A stretch of DNA of 64,000 nucleotides from Auricularia sp. M13 (GCA_037042915.1 CM073202.1:3472001-3536000); one strand, 5' to 3'; numbered from the stretch's first letter, positions 44,128-55,963 are shown. Translations and numbers: made by a program. Notes: a model not told the origin generated them from the letters alone.

Positions 44128-47100
44128 ATGTCCACCGGCGCCTCTAGAAGGGGCGTAAGCATACAAGTAGGGCAGACGGCCAGGAGCACGAGGTAATTCC
44201 TCACTCCCTGGCGTGACACGTCGTGCTTACCTCTCTTTCAGTTTGATATAACGTCGACATGGGACTGCAACTGCGGTCTCCAAGTCAAGGTCGGCACAGG
44301 TGGATTCAAGAACCTCGAGATCCACCGTGCATCCGCTGAACATGCGCGACACTTCAAGCTGCTTTCTACTGCTCCTGCCGTACGCAAGCTGAAGAATGGC
44401 TCGATTTCGAACTTCTTCAAACCCAAGGTTGTTACTCCCGCACCTGCCGCGCCTCCGCTGCTCCAAGGACCCTCTGCTACTTCCCTCGCTCCTGCTGCCG
44501 GCACTGCGTCTCTACCTGCGCCAAAGAAGTCTCCATACGCGATCATAGCAGAATTCCAGGACGCTATTCTTCGCATACCGTCCAGCGTTCCTGAGGCAAC
44601 TGTACTGGATGTTACGGCCTCTTTTGCTATCCCACCCATGTTCCCGGACGGAATCCTCGAAGACCAGGACGCTAGAGAAGAGATTTGGGAATCAGTCGAC
44701 GCTGCCCTCAATCGAAACTTCGGTGGGGACTGTTCCGAGGCCTCGATCGCGAAACTCGTTCGCCGCGGCCCTCTCGGCGCACAGGCTCTCTGCGACTGGA
44801 TCGAGCAACACATCAAGGACGCCGGAATCGACGAGTTTCTTTTCCATGGCAAAGTGTCACGCATTATTCGCGCTATTGACGGACTGTGAGCTCACATGTT
44901 AGCCTCGCTATGGTGATGGAATCTGACTGTACAGCTAGATGCACTGCGAGCGGAAACCAGTCCGCGCCACCTGACCCAGCTGGAATTCGCGACCACCAGA
45001 AGGATATTATTGATCTTACAGCGGACGACGATCAGGATCCTGCTACGCAAGCGCCGACTGCAGATTCTCGTCCACATTTGTCTGACACCGCAGATCGCGA
45101 TCATACGGACGTCACGCCAGCCCGTGCGGGTCCCCGGGGCCCGACAAATGCTTTTCAGCGCTGTTACGGACTTCCCGTCGAGCTGGCAAAAGATAGAGTC
45201 GCCGGAGCTGCATATCCGTGGGGAATGGACATCAGCCGTCGCTTTGCGTGGAGAGGGAACGTTGTAGACGAACAGCTTTATATCAAGTCTACGTTCTGTC
45301 GCACGAGTAGCGCCACTGTACCATGCGCGGAGTGTTCTGACCTGAAGACTCGGCCGCTCGTCCTCAATCTTCTTGATCGCATCCTGAACGGTGTATCGCA
45401 GTTTACCAACACCCTTTTCCTCAGCTGGGAGAACATGTACGACTCGAACGGCCGCCTACGAAAGGAGAACAACAAGCACAAGCTGGAGGCTCTTTCTTTG
45501 GCGCGAAAGCTGACACGAGTCGTGGGGACGGTGGACGACCATAATCGCCTTGTTTGGGCGATCGCAAACGGTAGGTCGCATGGTTTAGAGAACGCACGGA
45601 GTGCTCATTGCTAGTAGATGACATTCCTCGCATTTCTGCGGTCCTCAAGGTCGCATTGAATGGCAAGCGTAGCGTGCGCGGGATGCTCAGTCAGGTCGAC
45701 AAGGCTGCGCGACAAGTTTACCACGCTCGCAGCTATACCGAGAAAGATCGCGCTGTTGCAACTCTCTTCCATCGTCTTGGTGGCGACGCAGTATCTTCCC
45801 TTGCTTCTCGTGCCCTTGGTCTCCCATCCCCAGAAACGATCCGCCGTCATTCTCATGTCCCCGCAGTCCGGATCTCTGCAGGATATCCTACACCGGCCGA
45901 GGTTGATTTCAACATCAACAGCATGTACCCCACCGCCATCCCACTGCCGCTACATGGCACGCGAACTGGCGTCGTCCTGATGATCGACGAGTGCAAGGTG
46001 GAGGAACGGCTACGATGGGATCCTAGCACGAACCTCATCCTGGGAACCTGCCGTGAACACTCGAGCCATCTTGATCTTGAGTTCCGAAATCTGGATGCAG
46101 CGATGGCTGTCTCGTCCGCACTCCAGTGTAAGTCTGTACATCTCTCCAAGGAGGTGAGCGCCATCAGTCGATGTTGTAAACTGTTTTCTGACCGATTTCA
46201 GATGACAGTCGCAGCTCTGGGTCCGCTGATGCGTGAGTCGCGCGACAACGTTGCCCGGCCCATCCACGTTTCGGGAACATGCAAACTCGAGGACGCGGCC
46301 TCGCAGATGGAACTACTCCGAACAATCGTTGAGACGGCTTCGAAACATCCTAAGCTGCAGAACGCGAGGATCTACTCAATTGCGACCGATGGGGAATCGA
46401 AACGCGGCAAGGCGCTAGTGCCCTTAACTCTCTGCCAGACACTGCCGCACGACTCGCCGCTGTATCCCATCCTCCACAAGCTACCGCTTTTCAATCTTCT
46501 CTGTGGCCCATATGGGCTCACATTGAGCAAAGACCCGAAGCACCTCTTCAAGCGCATGCGGAGCAATTTGCTTCGTCGCAATGGCACTTCAGTCTGTCGC
46601 ATTGTTATCACGCCTGCACTGCTCAAGGAGCATCTTATCCGAGCCGGGCTGTCTCCAGAGCACGCCCAATCTCTCGTCACCGAGTCCGATGAGCCGCCGA
46701 GCGACGCGGTCCAAAAGCAGGTTCAGAAACACTTGATCAGCAACGGATTTACGCCCTCACGCATTCGCGCTCTCATGAATCCAAATGATAAGCAGGATGT
46801 CCCGCTTGCGTATTCACTTCTCGTTGCGATTATGAAGCTTCCCCCACCGGGACCGGAGGACTCGTTTCAGTGGATACGAACGCGGAAAGCTTTGAACCTG
46901 CTCGGATGCATGTTTGGCTGCTTCCTGAAGCCATTTGTTACTCTCACGATGAGCGCGAGCGAGCAAATCCAGTCACTTTCGGCAGCCATGCATATGATGC
47001 TGGCACTCTACGCGGACGGCCGCGGAGCATTCGTCCCCGTCCAGCTCTACGCAGATTGTGCTCATATGGTCAAGAACACTGTGTTCACAGTCGCCAAGAC

Positions 47101-49798
47101 CCAGATTGATAACCCCGAAGGCGACTTTTTCCTGTGTCTCGAAGGCTCAGATCGGCTCGAGGACGACTTTGGGAATATGCGCTGCGCCGTCGGCAATGAC
47201 TCAAATGTCGACATGCTGCAGGCCTCTTCGCGGCTGTCATCGGCGGCAGAGGTCTCCATCATCTTTGGGGATCACCCAGAGTGGGATCGCACAAAGCGGC
47301 GGCTCCAGCTTAGGCCGCTGGAGGAGCACGGTGCACTCTTAGACCGAGGTGTCGATCACATTAGCCCGCGCTCGTGGATAGGCGATGTCAACGTCAGCCG
47401 TGTCTCCCTACTTACATCGTGGAACGAGGGACGACACTCGGCCGCCGAAACACTCGCTAGGCATGGTGCAGACGTCCCATTTGAGCGGATGCGGGCCCAG
47501 GGGAATATCGACATTTTACGACCCATGGGAACATACTGCTTCAACGACGAGCTTCTCGACGGTGAAGAGAATGAGGATATCCCAGAGGTAAGTACTCTGA
47601 TCGTTTCCTGTCAACATATCTTTGACTTACATTCTAGCAGACCTCTTTACCTACGCCGGCTGCAAACCACCAGATCGGTAGCTCTAGTGAGCTTGAGGTG
47701 GACGATTTTGTGGCCGCCGAACTCGCTGAGCAGCGCCGTGCGGACAATGGCCCGACAGGCGCATCTGAACCCTGGATATTTTCGTCAGCCGGCGACCCGA
47801 CATCGAAGATATACAAGGCTACGGTGTTACGGCTTGTTCTTGACCCCCTGGATCCGCTTGGACCAGACTCCACAGATCGTTTGCAGCGTGTGCAGGGCAA
47901 GAAACGCTATATAGACGATGTTCCGGAGGATTGCTCTGTGTCGTTGGACAGCGCAAATGACGGCGAGGATACTTCGCGGCTCATTATTAACGATATTGCT
48001 GCTACCCTGCTGCGATGTTACAGTGCTGCCTTCACTGCCATCATACAGATATCGTCTCTCTTCGCTCACTCGAAACCGGTGCAAGTTCTATCTGGCGCAA
48101 TGCTCAACGATCCCTTGAATCACGTTGGGTTCCAAGTTCTGCGGCTAGTACCTCAGTCGGCCGACGATCACGACGGGCTTGACTGGTCCTGCACGGCTGA
48201 TACTGTTCGATTTGGGTCAACGGACGCCACGCTCTCAACCATCGCGCCGCTGATTCAGCCCTTAAAGCCGGTCACTGTGATCCCGGCTGACGGAAGCGCG
48301 CTGTTCATGCATTTCACAAAGGATGATCTGACAGCACTGACTCTGCTTCTGCTCGAGAAGGTCGAGCAGGACAAGAACCTATCCTTACCAACAGTAAAGA
48401 AGGCGCCTTCGTTCCCCTACAGGCTAAATGGTACGTCAATACCCTTCCATTTGATGCATACTAATGTATCACTTTGTAGACAAGTATTGCTTTGCAGCCC
48501 AGAAACCGGACAACTCGAGTGTGGGTGTCGACAAGCTTGCATGCGATCGCTGTCACGCGCGGGTCAAGATTGAATCGGTCCCGGGCCTCGTTAACCATAT
48601 TTCCGCCCACATTCTTTACGACAGCGCAGTTCGGCAGACAGCGCAGTACTGTGGCTTTTGCTTCAATTCAGACGGCAAGTGTCGCTTCTTTCTCCGCAAG
48701 AAGGGCGACAATCCTCGGAACCAGCAACTCGATCTCGAGCGCTGCATCTGCCCTAGGTTACCAACCCAGTTTTCCTACGGCTCCGCAAGCAAGACCAAGA
48801 AGTCCTCCCCGAGCTCTAACGTGCCAATTTGGTGTCCATTGTGCCCAGACGACGCACCTGCAGTCTGGAAATACAACCTCAAGCTTCATCTTGAGTCAGA
48901 CCACCCTTTGGCCGACGCACAGAACTTCAAAGATCAATGGAAACTGTCGAAGAGCGAAAAGGACGGCCTTGCCAACCTCTGGACGCGCATCTGTAATTCT
49001 CGCAAAACGAGCAAGCCAGCGGCGGAGCCGAAGCTTGCTATCTCAGCGGCACATTCTTCTCTCATGGCGCTTCAGTAAGTAGGATCGCTTTCAATCTTGC
49101 GCCTTGGCTAATCCGCTCGTAGTACCTCTGAGCTCGAGTCAGACGATGAATGCGAAGGCAATCAAAGTGCCAACGCCCCAGAGCCTCCTATGCACTCTGA
49201 TACGGAGCTAGCACCTCCTGATACACTCAGCGAGGTTGTAGAAGCACCGAATCGTCGACAAGATGCCATACAGGTTACGCTGATGCATACGGACGAGGAG
49301 GGTGACACCGGCACCGTGGTTGATCCTGCTGCGACACACTGCGCTCGCACTCCGCCTCCCGCGGTGATCGTAGCTTCCCAGATGGGTTCAGCCACCGGAG
49401 TCGACACTGACACGGTGACCACACCCACCGCCGATGTTGCACACGCAGCTGCCATTGAGCCCGAGGTTCCAGTGGCACCTTCACATGCGGCCGGACGACC
49501 GAAACGGAAGCGCGGCCGCGCGGTCATTGAAGAAGTTTGCGTTTGCGGAGAAGAAGCAGCTGTGCATGGCAACGATGTGCCTGACGGCTTTGTTGAGTGT
49601 GTAGGTTTGGGATGCGAAACACATTGGGTGAGCAAAGAACTGGCAACTGCTGAGCGGCATCGTCCTGACGGTTCTCAGTTTCACGAGGCTTGTGCATTAT
49701 CATTGATGGGCACTCGCGAGCTCGTACTTCCATTCACATGCCCATCTTGCGAACACAGCGGAAACGGCCCATCAAAGCGACAGCGGGCGCGATACTGA
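44128..49798 (+). CDS. P-element/THAP9-like transposase (1779 residues)
   Basis: Seven exons: 44128-44154, 44242-44885, 44939-45570, 45615-47587, 47638-48430, 48480-49074 and 49123-49798; lengths total exactly 1780 codons. N-terminal zinc-binding-like region with C18, C20, H37 and H43, then SISNFFKPK (residues about 63-71). Residues near 259-266 give IIDLTADDD, a SUMO-interacting-like motif. The transposase core follows the P/THAP9 order: VLMIDECKVEERLRWD (Asp about 559), YSIATDGESKRG (Asp about 693), DPKHLFKRMRSN (about 741) and GSDRLEDDFGNMR (Glu about 950). These would be the RNase-H-fold metal-binding residues that cut and rejoin DNA. A further Cys-rich stretch (CDRCHARV, YCGFCFNSDGKC) and a C-terminal PHD-like zinc finger (CVCGEE...CPSCEH) end the chain. 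It has no Ulp1 domain, unlike its relative in transposon 1. Start chosen because its short first exon gives phase 0; an upstream start is possible. Confidence 0.8.
45000..45040 (+). other. SUMO-interacting-like motif in transposase 2
   Basis: Codons for DIIDLTADDDQD: a hydrophobic core I-I-D-L-T followed by acidic residues, the classic SIM layout. Function inferred from the motif only. Confidence 0.45.
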
Positions 49799-49980
49799 TA
49801 ATATACTCATTATTTGGACCTCGAACAATCTCATTTGCTCATGTATATATGTATGGTTGGTAATTTTACTGTTGGCTGACGGTTAGTGCTTTCTGTGTGC
49901 GAAAGGGGGGGGGGTCCAAACGAGGCCCTTGTGAAAATTTTTGGCCCTGTGTCCGGAATTTTTTTCTTGAGGGACCCTTG

Positions 49981-49988
49981 GCTCTTGG
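49981..49988. repeat. Target-site duplication of transposon 2, right copy
   Basis: GCTCTTGG, identical to 43803-43810, directly outside the right terminus. Confidence 0.85.
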
Positions 49989-50352
49989 ATTGACTTGGTC
50001 TCAGAGGCAAGGTAGCAGGTGCTGCCCGCAAGGGCCTGTGGGAGTTATTCATTGGCGACTATGGCCATTGAAACATGTATATGGACACACTCTGTGACAG
50101 TGCTAAGCCTGGCGGAAAAGGCGTTGATCAGGTCGGCCCAATCTGTGTGATCGTCGTGGTCGAGGTTCAACATGCTGTTGATTGTACATGTTTGGCCCAA
50201 CTGCCGCCAGCCAGGATACTTTGCGTGTCAAGAATATTTTTCCAGGCAATTCTGCCAGTTCACCCATAATAGGTGATAAGCAAAACGGCGAGAAACCGTC
50301 AGATGCGTGGAATCGGGCTGAAGAGTGACCAAGCAAGCGTAAACACAGATCA
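49989..50352. other. Spacer before an F-box gene
   Basis: Contains the promoter side of the gene at 50353; no other feature recognised. Confidence 0.35.
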
Positions 50353-51992
50353 ATGTTAACCTCGAACCATCACGACCTCCGACCTTGGAGCCGGCTGGCT
50401 ACCAGCGCTGTTGCTTTCAAGATCCGCTTCCTCTCTGTTGCCACAGGTGAAGTACCACATTGCTCCGAAATGCGCTGACTGTTTGCGCAGCGCGGGCTCG
50501 GAGACGAAAGTCAGCTCGTAACCAGTCGAACGTCACATATCGGATCCCACAGGAGATTCTTGCCTCCTGCTTTGTATTCCTAGGCATTGAAGATGTGGTA
50601 CGCGCATCCCATGTCTGCCACGCTTGGCGCAGCACGGCTCTGGCTTTCCCGATGGTCTGGAGCAACATCCGATTGGACAGCGGTGTACTACTTTTCGAAA
50701 ACAATAGGCCTCGCCTCCATAAGCTGCTCTCCATCGCACTTATTCGTGCGCGCCATCACCCCGTTGACTTGGAATTCCGCTCTCATTTGCCACCCTCAAT
50801 AATCACGCCCATTCTGTACGATCACATGCACCATCTCAGGACCCTCTGCTGGACCAACAGACCTCTCTGCTTCGAACTCGTAAAAAAAACCGCACCTATT
50901 CTGGAGAATCTTTGCTGTGACAGTCTGTGCCCAATCCCCACTGACCTCTTCGGCGGCTCGGCCCCCAAGCTGCGTATCTTCGAGGTCCCGCTGCGGCTCT
51001 GTCTTCCCGAGTCCTGTCCGGCGCTCTCCAACGTGACTTCTCTAATCGCTCCGGGCGCCTCCGAGAATGACCAAGAGGCCGCGCAGTCCTTTCGACTCAT
51101 ATTCCTGCTCATGCCACGCTTAGTCTATCTAAAACTGTACAGGCTAGTGCAGGTGACGTGCGATTACTTGCCCAAAGGACCGGCACCCGAAACGCTCGAG
51201 CGCGTGGCGCTCTTGACCGACCCCTTCGACTTCGCCTTCATGGCTGGTGCTCCTCTTGCCTGCGATGTCGTCGCACCCGTCGTAGAGTGGACATCGCCGT
51301 GCCACAACTTCATGCACATCGAGCTCCAGATGTCTCTTGACGCCAGCAAATCAGCACACATGAGTCTCCTCTTCGAAGACGCCGTGTCGCTGTATGTCGA
51401 AATGGCGACACCGTCCTTCCGTTTGGTCGCGACGACGCTACATGGCCACACGCGCGACTTCACCTTCGTAAGACTGGACGTCGATCCGGCGAGCGTGCAG
51501 AGGGAAATAGTCGAGCTGCTGCACCGACACATCCCGCACCTACATCGGATCCACTCGCTCCGAGCGCCCGCCGTAATCCTCAGCGACGAGCTCTTGCGCG
51601 CCATGCCCGCGCTCGCCGACTTGACCGCCGTCCTTCCGAAATGGGAAACTGCGTACGGAGCGACCATCGAAGGCGAAGGGCACACTGTGCAGGAGTCCCA
51701 TTTCTCCTGCGCAGGTCTGTCGTTCTTGCGGTATATCGCCAATCCCGCGCTGGCGAAAATCTCGGTGCACATCGATGTGAAGTACAGATTTTCTCGTGGA
51801 GTCGAGGCAACTCGGGACGATGCAGAAGCGGTCATCTCCGCTATCGCGAGCTTCTTGCGTTGCAGGGACCCCATCCAGCCTGAGGAGACACTAGAACTGG
51901 CAGTGACAGGATTCCCGCGTGCGCTAGTGCAGGAGCTCGAACTTCCGACTATCGCAGGTTACGCTATTTGTTTCGGGGAGACCAATGCCTGA
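50353..51992 (+). CDS. F-box protein (531 residues)
   Basis: Exons 50353-50446 and 50491-51992 with a 44-nt intron (donor GTGAAG, acceptor GCGCAG). The F-box is at residues about 50-88 (IPQEILASCFVFLGIEDVVR, ASHVCHAWRSTALAFPMVW), then ALIRARHHPVDLEF. Leucine-rich C-terminus ends TIAGYAICFGE. It is the closest paralogue of the minus-strand gene at 61047-62606: the two share the first-exon words CTCGAACCATCA, the QSN(V/A)T(Y/C)RIPQE(I/M)LASCF junction and an ITGF/VTGFP block near the end. Only about 360 bases downstream of transposon 2. Presumed SCF substrate receptor. Confidence 0.82.
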
Positions 51993-52419
51993 GCATTCGC
52001 GCTGTATTAGGCATCCCGTTGTATAGGTATACATTGTCTGCCTCTTCCTCAATGTGTGTAGTGCGATTTTGACCTGCTGCTGCGAGAGCCTGATAGCCAG
52101 GCATCTCAATATCAAAGCCGGTGACTGCAGGGCGTGAATGTGCAGAGCGTCTGATGGGTCTGTATGAGTGCACGGCCTCGATAAGGGCGAATGGGGCGGC
52201 GCGGAGCACAGATAAAGCGCGACCTCTGCAATGTTCTCACAGACCGGAAGGTAACGGCTCTCGGGAAAGCTGCCGCTGTCCGCGGCCGTCGAGTGCAGGT
52301 GAACGGACGATTCTTTAATTCGAAAGAACAGCTTCGAACTCCAAAGTCTGCGAAGGAGACTAGGAAGATTCAAGGAAGGCCGGAAAAACTCGAGAAAGTA
52401 CAACTGGAGCAGTGAACGC
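51993..52419. other. Spacer
   Basis: 3' flank of the F-box gene; no feature recognised. Confidence 0.35.
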
Positions 52420-53030
52420 GGCGCAGAACAATAGCAAGAAACCGTGGTCCACCAAATCAAGAGTCGAGTACTCGTGCTGTAGGCACTAAAAACAAGGAAT
52501 CACTAGGTCCAAGCATGAAATCGAATCGGAGCCTTGGCAAGAAGCACAAGAGACGCCTGGCACGAGATGTCGATGGTCCACGGCACCGTCAACGAGGGAA
52601 AACGAAAGCAGCAGGCGCTAGCAGTCGCCGCGCAGCTTCCAGGTCCACCGAAAACCCCCCGAGTCAGCACGTGAGCGCATTCTAGCAGCTTTGCGACCGC
52701 CATGGTATGATGTCCATCAGAGCGCCGTAAGTAGTTCCAGACGCAAGAAGAGGCTTTTACAGAGCTCGATAACGCGCCGCATGGTACACTTCATCAAGAG
52801 CTCTCGCGCAATCGGACACGCGCGCTGACCAGGTGCGATGTGACGGCATACAAAAGCAGGACAAAAGCCAGGAGCGGAGATACGACAAATACATCCGGCC
52901 GCGGAACTCGTCGGATGAAAATCGACTCAATAGGCGTCGAGCAGCAGCAGTATTCGCCTCGTGGAAAGGCGTCGGGCTCATTGTCCCAAATTTTTCCACG
53001 GGGTGGAGATATATTGCTGATTTGATTATC
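52420..53030 (-). pseudogene. F-box-like gene remnant, LINE-free paralogue of the 38.5-41.1 kb locus
   Basis: Minus strand reads RLLSRFSSDEFRGRMYLSYL, then SHRTWSARVSDCARALDEV, nearly the same as RLLSWFSSDEFRGRMHFPHL and SHRTWSTRAPECARSLAEV at about 40580-40790. On the other side, nucleotide similarity continues with 38500-38655. At the place where the LINE sits in the other copy this locus reads GGCACGAGATGTCGATGGTC without interruption, so it represents the empty site. The F-box itself is missing. Confidence 0.6.
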
Positions 53031-53225
53031 AGCGGACATCCTCATTTTCTGCTATCCGCGAAGCCCAAATTCGTTGTTCGCTGGGACAAAAAGAATACAC
53101 TGGGAGCCAATGGCGAGGCTTTTTTTTTTACGCCCTGCTGCTGCAGGAGTCAGGTGGAGGAGCGTTGCGATCGATCAGCGTGCGGTTCTACGTAAACGTG
53201 GTGCGTAAAATCTCGAGGAGGGCTA

Positions 53226-53232
53226 CATATAA
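53226..53232 (+). promoter_or_regulatory. TATA box of the zinc-finger gene
   Basis: CATATAA, 75-80 bases before the start codon at 53307. Confidence 0.45.
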
Positions 53233-53306
53233 GAGCTCACGCCTTTGCGTGCGTCTGGAACCTGCAGCTCAGCGCTTTCGACCTAAGACTCGCTGCGCGT
53301 TTCAAG

Positions 53307-54014
53307 ATGTCCGCACCTCCTCCTCCTCCTCGTTCGTGTATCTTGCGCTGTGCCATCGATTCACCTGCGCTGACCAGCACACACGCCGAATTGCAGGCTA
53401 CTCCTGCCAGTTCTGCCAGGACTATACCACAACGAACCCAAACGACATCGTCGTGCGTCTTCTTTACATTGCCCAGCCCATGTCGTGCGTCTGAATCATC
53501 TCACCCCGCAGTCGCACTGGAACAACCGCACGCGTGAGTCTCCCCCGGGGCCGCATCCCCTCAGGATGAGCGCCCCGATCTGAACGATGCTGTGCGGACA
53601 GCCCTCCCCTGCACCTACTGCCCGCTCAGGCTGCCGTGCCACGGCATCCTGCGCATCCACCTCGAGGCCGCGCACGGCATCCGCAACCCGGCGAACAACC
53701 CCCGCATCCGGTGCAGCCATTGCCGCAGCACGTTCCAGACTGATTACAGGCATCTTGTGCGTCTGGCCTGCTGCCCTCTACAGTACGCTCGTCGCTGATT
53801 TCGCTGGTCTGCACGCAGCTCCATCTGGGCGACGATCGCGGTGAGCCTCTCCCCCCCCCCTCCCCTCACTATGCGCGCGAGACGGGGGATTGACGTTGTG
53901 TGTTGTGTGTGCCGTCCGACAGATGTTAACAGGACCTGCCATATCTGCGGTTTCATCGGCGGGTGTGCCGCTGCGACTTCGCTCCACCTGGCCCACCAGC
54001 ACCCGCTGGGCTGA
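53307..54014 (+). CDS. Small multi-zinc-finger protein (125 residues)
   Basis: Six exons: 53307-53337, 53397-53452, 53512-53533, 53602-53756, 53819-53840 and 53923-54014. All introns are 59-82 nt with GT-AG ends and every junction keeps frame. After a proline run (PPPPP) come four Cys2-type units: CQFC, CTYCPLRLPCHGILRIHLEAAH (a standard C2H2 spacing), CSHCRSTFQTDYRHLLHL and CHICGFIGGCAAATSLHLAHQH. The protein is little more than zinc fingers, so binding to DNA, RNA or protein is likely; the partner is unknown. Two exons are only 22 nt, which makes the model fragile, but spliced reading gives cysteine pairs and histidines where fingers need them. No relative recognised. Confidence 0.55.
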
Positions 54015-55528
54015 GGCGTCGTCCACAAATGTAGTCGCTTGGGGGCCCTCCAATGTACTCGTACACGAATCTGCGTTCTCTCAATACTTAGCCAATGTGA
54101 TGTCCATCCGTGATCTGCTTACGGGAGTGATTCGTAAATGTGGTCCATTGCTGTCTGATTCTGGCTTCGCGACCTATCAGACAGCACAAACGTTTCCCCG
54201 GGCATGCGCGATCCCCAGTCCGAGCAGCTAAACGAGCGAATGCACAGTGTGCCACCAGGACCGGGTATCCAAGGAAAAAGATGCAATACACGCGATGCCG
54301 AGGTCGAGGTAGTATACTGTCTCGACGACGCGTCCAGCGAGCGCGGACTCTTCCCGCGCCCGCGATGGGTTGCCACTTAGAGGCATACTCGCGGGTAGAG
54401 GCAGTAGCCGACTCGACGCAGACATCGGCAACCAGTGTGAACAGACGGCGGACCGGAATAGTGAACCCGCGCGGGGTGTGGGATGCAGGGCCTGATCATG
54501 ACGGCAAACGGAAAAGACACTGCGTGCGGTTGAACAGTGTTTCCAGGAGCATCCCCGCAGGCGGGCGTGTCGTAAATTCTCATTCTCGTCCGTACAGTAT
54601 CGGCATTTCGTCGTCGGCCAGGGCCAAACGGTGCCACGGCCCTCGTGCACGTGCGATGTGAGTCGAAAACATACATGAAGGTGGAAGACACAGCAGTATG
54701 GTGGAAGCGTTGTCGTGTTGGAGCAAGCTGCAGCTCGTGTTCCATCGTCGAAAAAGGTGCGTCATCGCCGCGCAAGACTAGGCACCGGAAGAATCGTATC
54801 AAATACGTGCATTGGAGCGACGGTCAGCAAGATCCAGGCTCACGCAGAAGAAAAGGACAAGGTAGCCAGATGGTCTCGCGGTGGGCGCTGCACAAGTTCC
54901 GGATTGGTCGGTTGAGCGCAATCAATACTTGTGGTTGCGCAATGTTTGACGGTGTTCGCAAAACAAGCGGGGGTCCAATGTCTGACGGTGTTCGCAAAAC
55001 AAGCGAGGAAGCGATTGGGTGTACAGGCGCGACGCATTGGGGGTTCCGATGTTGGCAGAGGTAAAATCGAAAGAGACGCGTCTCGGCTATCAGCGACTCC
55101 CGCTATTAGCTTGCCTCCTATTGCAGCGCAGGACACGCGTGTCTGTGCTCGTTTCAGCGCCCCGCCGATTCCTGCCTTTGCGCAGATGCTCTTCCTTAAT
55201 CTTTGTGCAAACTTGAAGAATCTTACTCTAAGTCTTTGCCAACGCCCTTGTAGCTTGGGTGTCCTTGCCAACAGCGGTCCTTGTAGCTTGGTTATACTTG
55301 CTGACAGCGCTCTTCGAGTACTGTACAAGGATGGGCTGGTAGCCCTCGCTGCTACAAATGTGCAGCCTCTGCATCGCTGGGTCCTCAGTCCGCTTCAGTT
55401 TCTGGATCTGCCCTGGTCTGTGCGTACTGCGCACTGCCCCGTCTTCCTCAGCGTCGGAATCGAGCTACTGCACTCATGAGCGCCAGTGCAGTTTCGCCTT
55501 GTCCATCCTGCCGTGGCCAGTCTTCATA
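54015..55528. other. Spacer with short tandem repeats
   Basis: GACGGTGTTCGCAAAACAAG occurs twice in tandem at about 54945-55005. Near 55225-55300 words such as CTTGTAGCTTGG and CTTGCCAAC recur. Several open frames but none supported. Confidence 0.4.
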
Positions 55529-55963
55529 ATGGGTGATCTGGGCCTGGCAGCGCTGTATACTAATATCCGAGTCCGCGCCGCGCGGGAGGACAATCCCGAT
55601 AGCGCCGAAGATTCCATGTCCCGACGTCGACAGCGAGCATTGAGTTCTTCTGGTCCATCTGCCGCCGCAGGCTCGGAGAGCAGCATCCGTGACCCCGTGT
55701 TCCGCGGATGTGGACTGACGCCACGACGTATGGAAGACGCCCATGAGATACTGAGAGACGACGCAGCTCCGCCGGATGGGGGCGCCCTGATTGTGCGCAT
55801 GGACATGTTGAAGGCTCAACCTCACCGTGACTCTCATAATCCTGTTCGGACCGACGTCGTCGCCTACGCATCCTCAGCAGTTCATTGGTACTTCTTTTTT
55901 CTGACAAGAACGTCGCTTCTCATCCTCCTGGTAGACCCGTGCGCACCGTCTCTGCAAAGTTAA
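55529..55963 (+). CDS. Uncharacterised short frame (144 residues)
   Basis: An open frame from ATG 55529 (MGDLGLAALYTNIRVRAA) with LTPRRMEDAHEILRDDAAPP in the middle and a hydrophobic end (WYFFFLTRTSLLILLVDP). The last part may be intronic: an AG at about 55881 and GT-like sites nearby suggest a splice. No family recognised; could be chance or a fragment. Confidence 0.25.
   Translation: MGDLGLAALYTNIRVRAAREDNPDSAEDSMSRRRQRALSSSGPSAAAGSESSIRDPVFRGCGLTPRRMEDAHEILRDDAAPPDGGALIVRMDMLKAQPHRDSHNPVRTDVVAYASSAVHWYFFFLTRTSLLILLVDPCAPSLQS

Larger units (their letters stand above)
43811..49980 (+). mobile_element. P-like DNA transposon 2 (6.17 kb), apparently intact
   Basis: GCTCTTGG flanks the element on both sides. 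The ends are inverted repeats: CAAGGGTCCCTC is identical for 12 bases and, after 6 or 7 variable bases, AAATTCCG is again shared. The termini begin with CA, as P-element termini do. A diverged direct repeat also sits just inside both ends (a G-run, TCAAA or TCCAAA, then CTTGTGA(G/A)AATTTTT near 43857-43891 and 49905-49942). One gene, 44128-49798, fills the interior and all its exons close in frame, so this copy may be autonomous. Confidence 0.88.

Noticed and set aside
2103-49980. Naming the two large elements KDZ (Kyakuja-Dileera-Zisupton)
   Set aside because: KDZ elements also give 8-bp duplications and can carry Ulp1, but I see none of the usual KDZ core words, while the four motifs in order (IDE or CDD, SDG or TDG, D(P/S)KH..K..RN, LE..FG..R) parallel P/THAP9. 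I keep P-like with hAT/KDZ not excluded.
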